A stretch of 6,325 bases of DNA, taken from assembly GCA_046160545.1 (NCBI GenBank), contig JBJXGS010000240.1, positions 1-6,325 on the forward strand. The letters are read 5' to 3'. The notes under the pieces were generated by a model that ran no database searches, was not told the origin of the DNA, and was given only the letters and a program-made list of their open reading frames with translations. The DNA is from JAEUOS01 sp046160545 (GTDB taxonomy: Bacteria; Pseudomonadota; Gammaproteobacteria; Burkholderiales; JAEUOS01). Below are positions 5,974 to 6,325 of this stretch, in pieces. The stretch's first letter is position 1. Every line of letters begins with the position of its first letter. The translations under genes and the position numbers were made by a program.

Positions 5974-6325
5974 ATGTCCCTGAAGCCTTTCATCGTCGCA
6001 GCGCTCGCCGCTCTGGCCCTGCCCGCTCTTGCGCATACCACGCCCGCGCCCGCCCCCGGGTCTGCTCCGGCTCCCAATGCCCAGGAGCGTATCAACAAGC
6101 GCCAGGCCAACCAGGACAGGCGCATCGATCAAGGTGTCCAGTCAGGCGCGCTGACGCAAAAGGAAGCCACCCGGCTGGAGCGCGGTCAGGCGCGAGTCGA
6201 TCGCATGGAGCAGAAGGCCGGCGCCGACGGCACCATCACCAGGAAGGAAGCGGTGCGCATCGAGCACGCGCAGGACCGTCAATCGCGTCACATCAAGCGC
6301 GAGAAGCACGACCGCCAGCACGACT
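5974..6325 (+). CDS. Secreted basic repeat protein of unknown function (3' end cut by window edge)
   Basis: The frame is open for 117 codons with no stop before the edge. Residues 1-20 are a clear Sec signal peptide ending ALA, followed by a Pro/Ala-rich linker (about 23-35). The remainder is highly charged, predicted helical and contains two related units: LTQKEATRLERGQARVDRM (60-78) and ITRKEAVRIEHAQDRQSRH (88-106), about 28 residues apart. Segment DGTIT..E (85-92) recalls the second half of an EF-hand loop, but the position-1 and -3 ligands are replaced (Lys81, Gly83), so calcium binding is doubtful. From memory, similar short periplasmic proteins with RINKRQANQ and GVQSG motifs occur widely in betaproteobacteria without assigned function. 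GGAG at 5963-5966, 7 nt before the ATG, supports the start. It appears to be separately transcribed from the ugp operon. Function unknown. Confidence 0.85.
   Translation, partial: MSLKPFIVAALAALALPALAHTTPAPAPGSAPAPNAQERINKRQANQDRRIDQGVQSGALTQKEATRLERGQARVDRMEQKAGADGTITRKEAVRIEHAQDRQSRHIKREKHDRQHD

Overview
The window reads as chromosomal DNA from a GC-rich proteobacterium, most likely a betaproteobacterium (Burkholderiales or Rhodocyclales). This rests on the strong G/C bias at third codon positions, on close textual similarity of the transport genes to the proteobacterial Ugp system, and on a small secreted repeat protein at the right edge of a kind I associate with betaproteobacteria. No mobile element, rRNA, tRNA or CRISPR array is visible.

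Layout. Positions 1-1083 (minus strand) carry a CaiB/BaiF-family CoA-transferase that runs off the left edge. A 139-bp divergent intergenic region (1084-1222) follows. It holds a perfect TATAAT hexamer flanked by an 8-bp inverted repeat (TCGAAATT ... AATTTCGA), a likely regulatory site. Positions 1223-5796 (plus strand) form a tight five-gene operon: ugpB (periplasmic binding protein), an Amidase_3-type N-acetylmuramoyl-L-alanine amidase, ugpA and ugpE (membrane permeases) and ugpQ (glycerophosphodiester phosphodiesterase). ugpA/ugpE and ugpE/ugpQ overlap by 1 and 4 nt. A 177-bp gap with a short hairpin and a GTAAN-N5-GTAAN repeat then leads to a secreted basic repeat protein (5974 onward) cut by the right edge.

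How the genes work together. UgpB should capture sn-glycerol-3-phosphate or glycerophosphodiesters such as glycerophosphocholine in the periplasm. UgpA/UgpE form the inner-membrane channel, and UgpQ hydrolyses imported diesters to glycerol-3-phosphate plus an alcohol. Two departures from the familiar ugpBAECQ operon stand out. The ATPase gene ugpC is absent, because ugpE runs directly into ugpQ. A periplasmic peptidoglycan amidase gene is inserted between ugpB and ugpA. A strong 8-bp RNA hairpin lies in the ugpB-amidase junction, where it could set a high ratio of binding protein to downstream products. The amidase insertion is the most novel item, suggesting a possible link between envelope turnover and glycerophosphodiester salvage.
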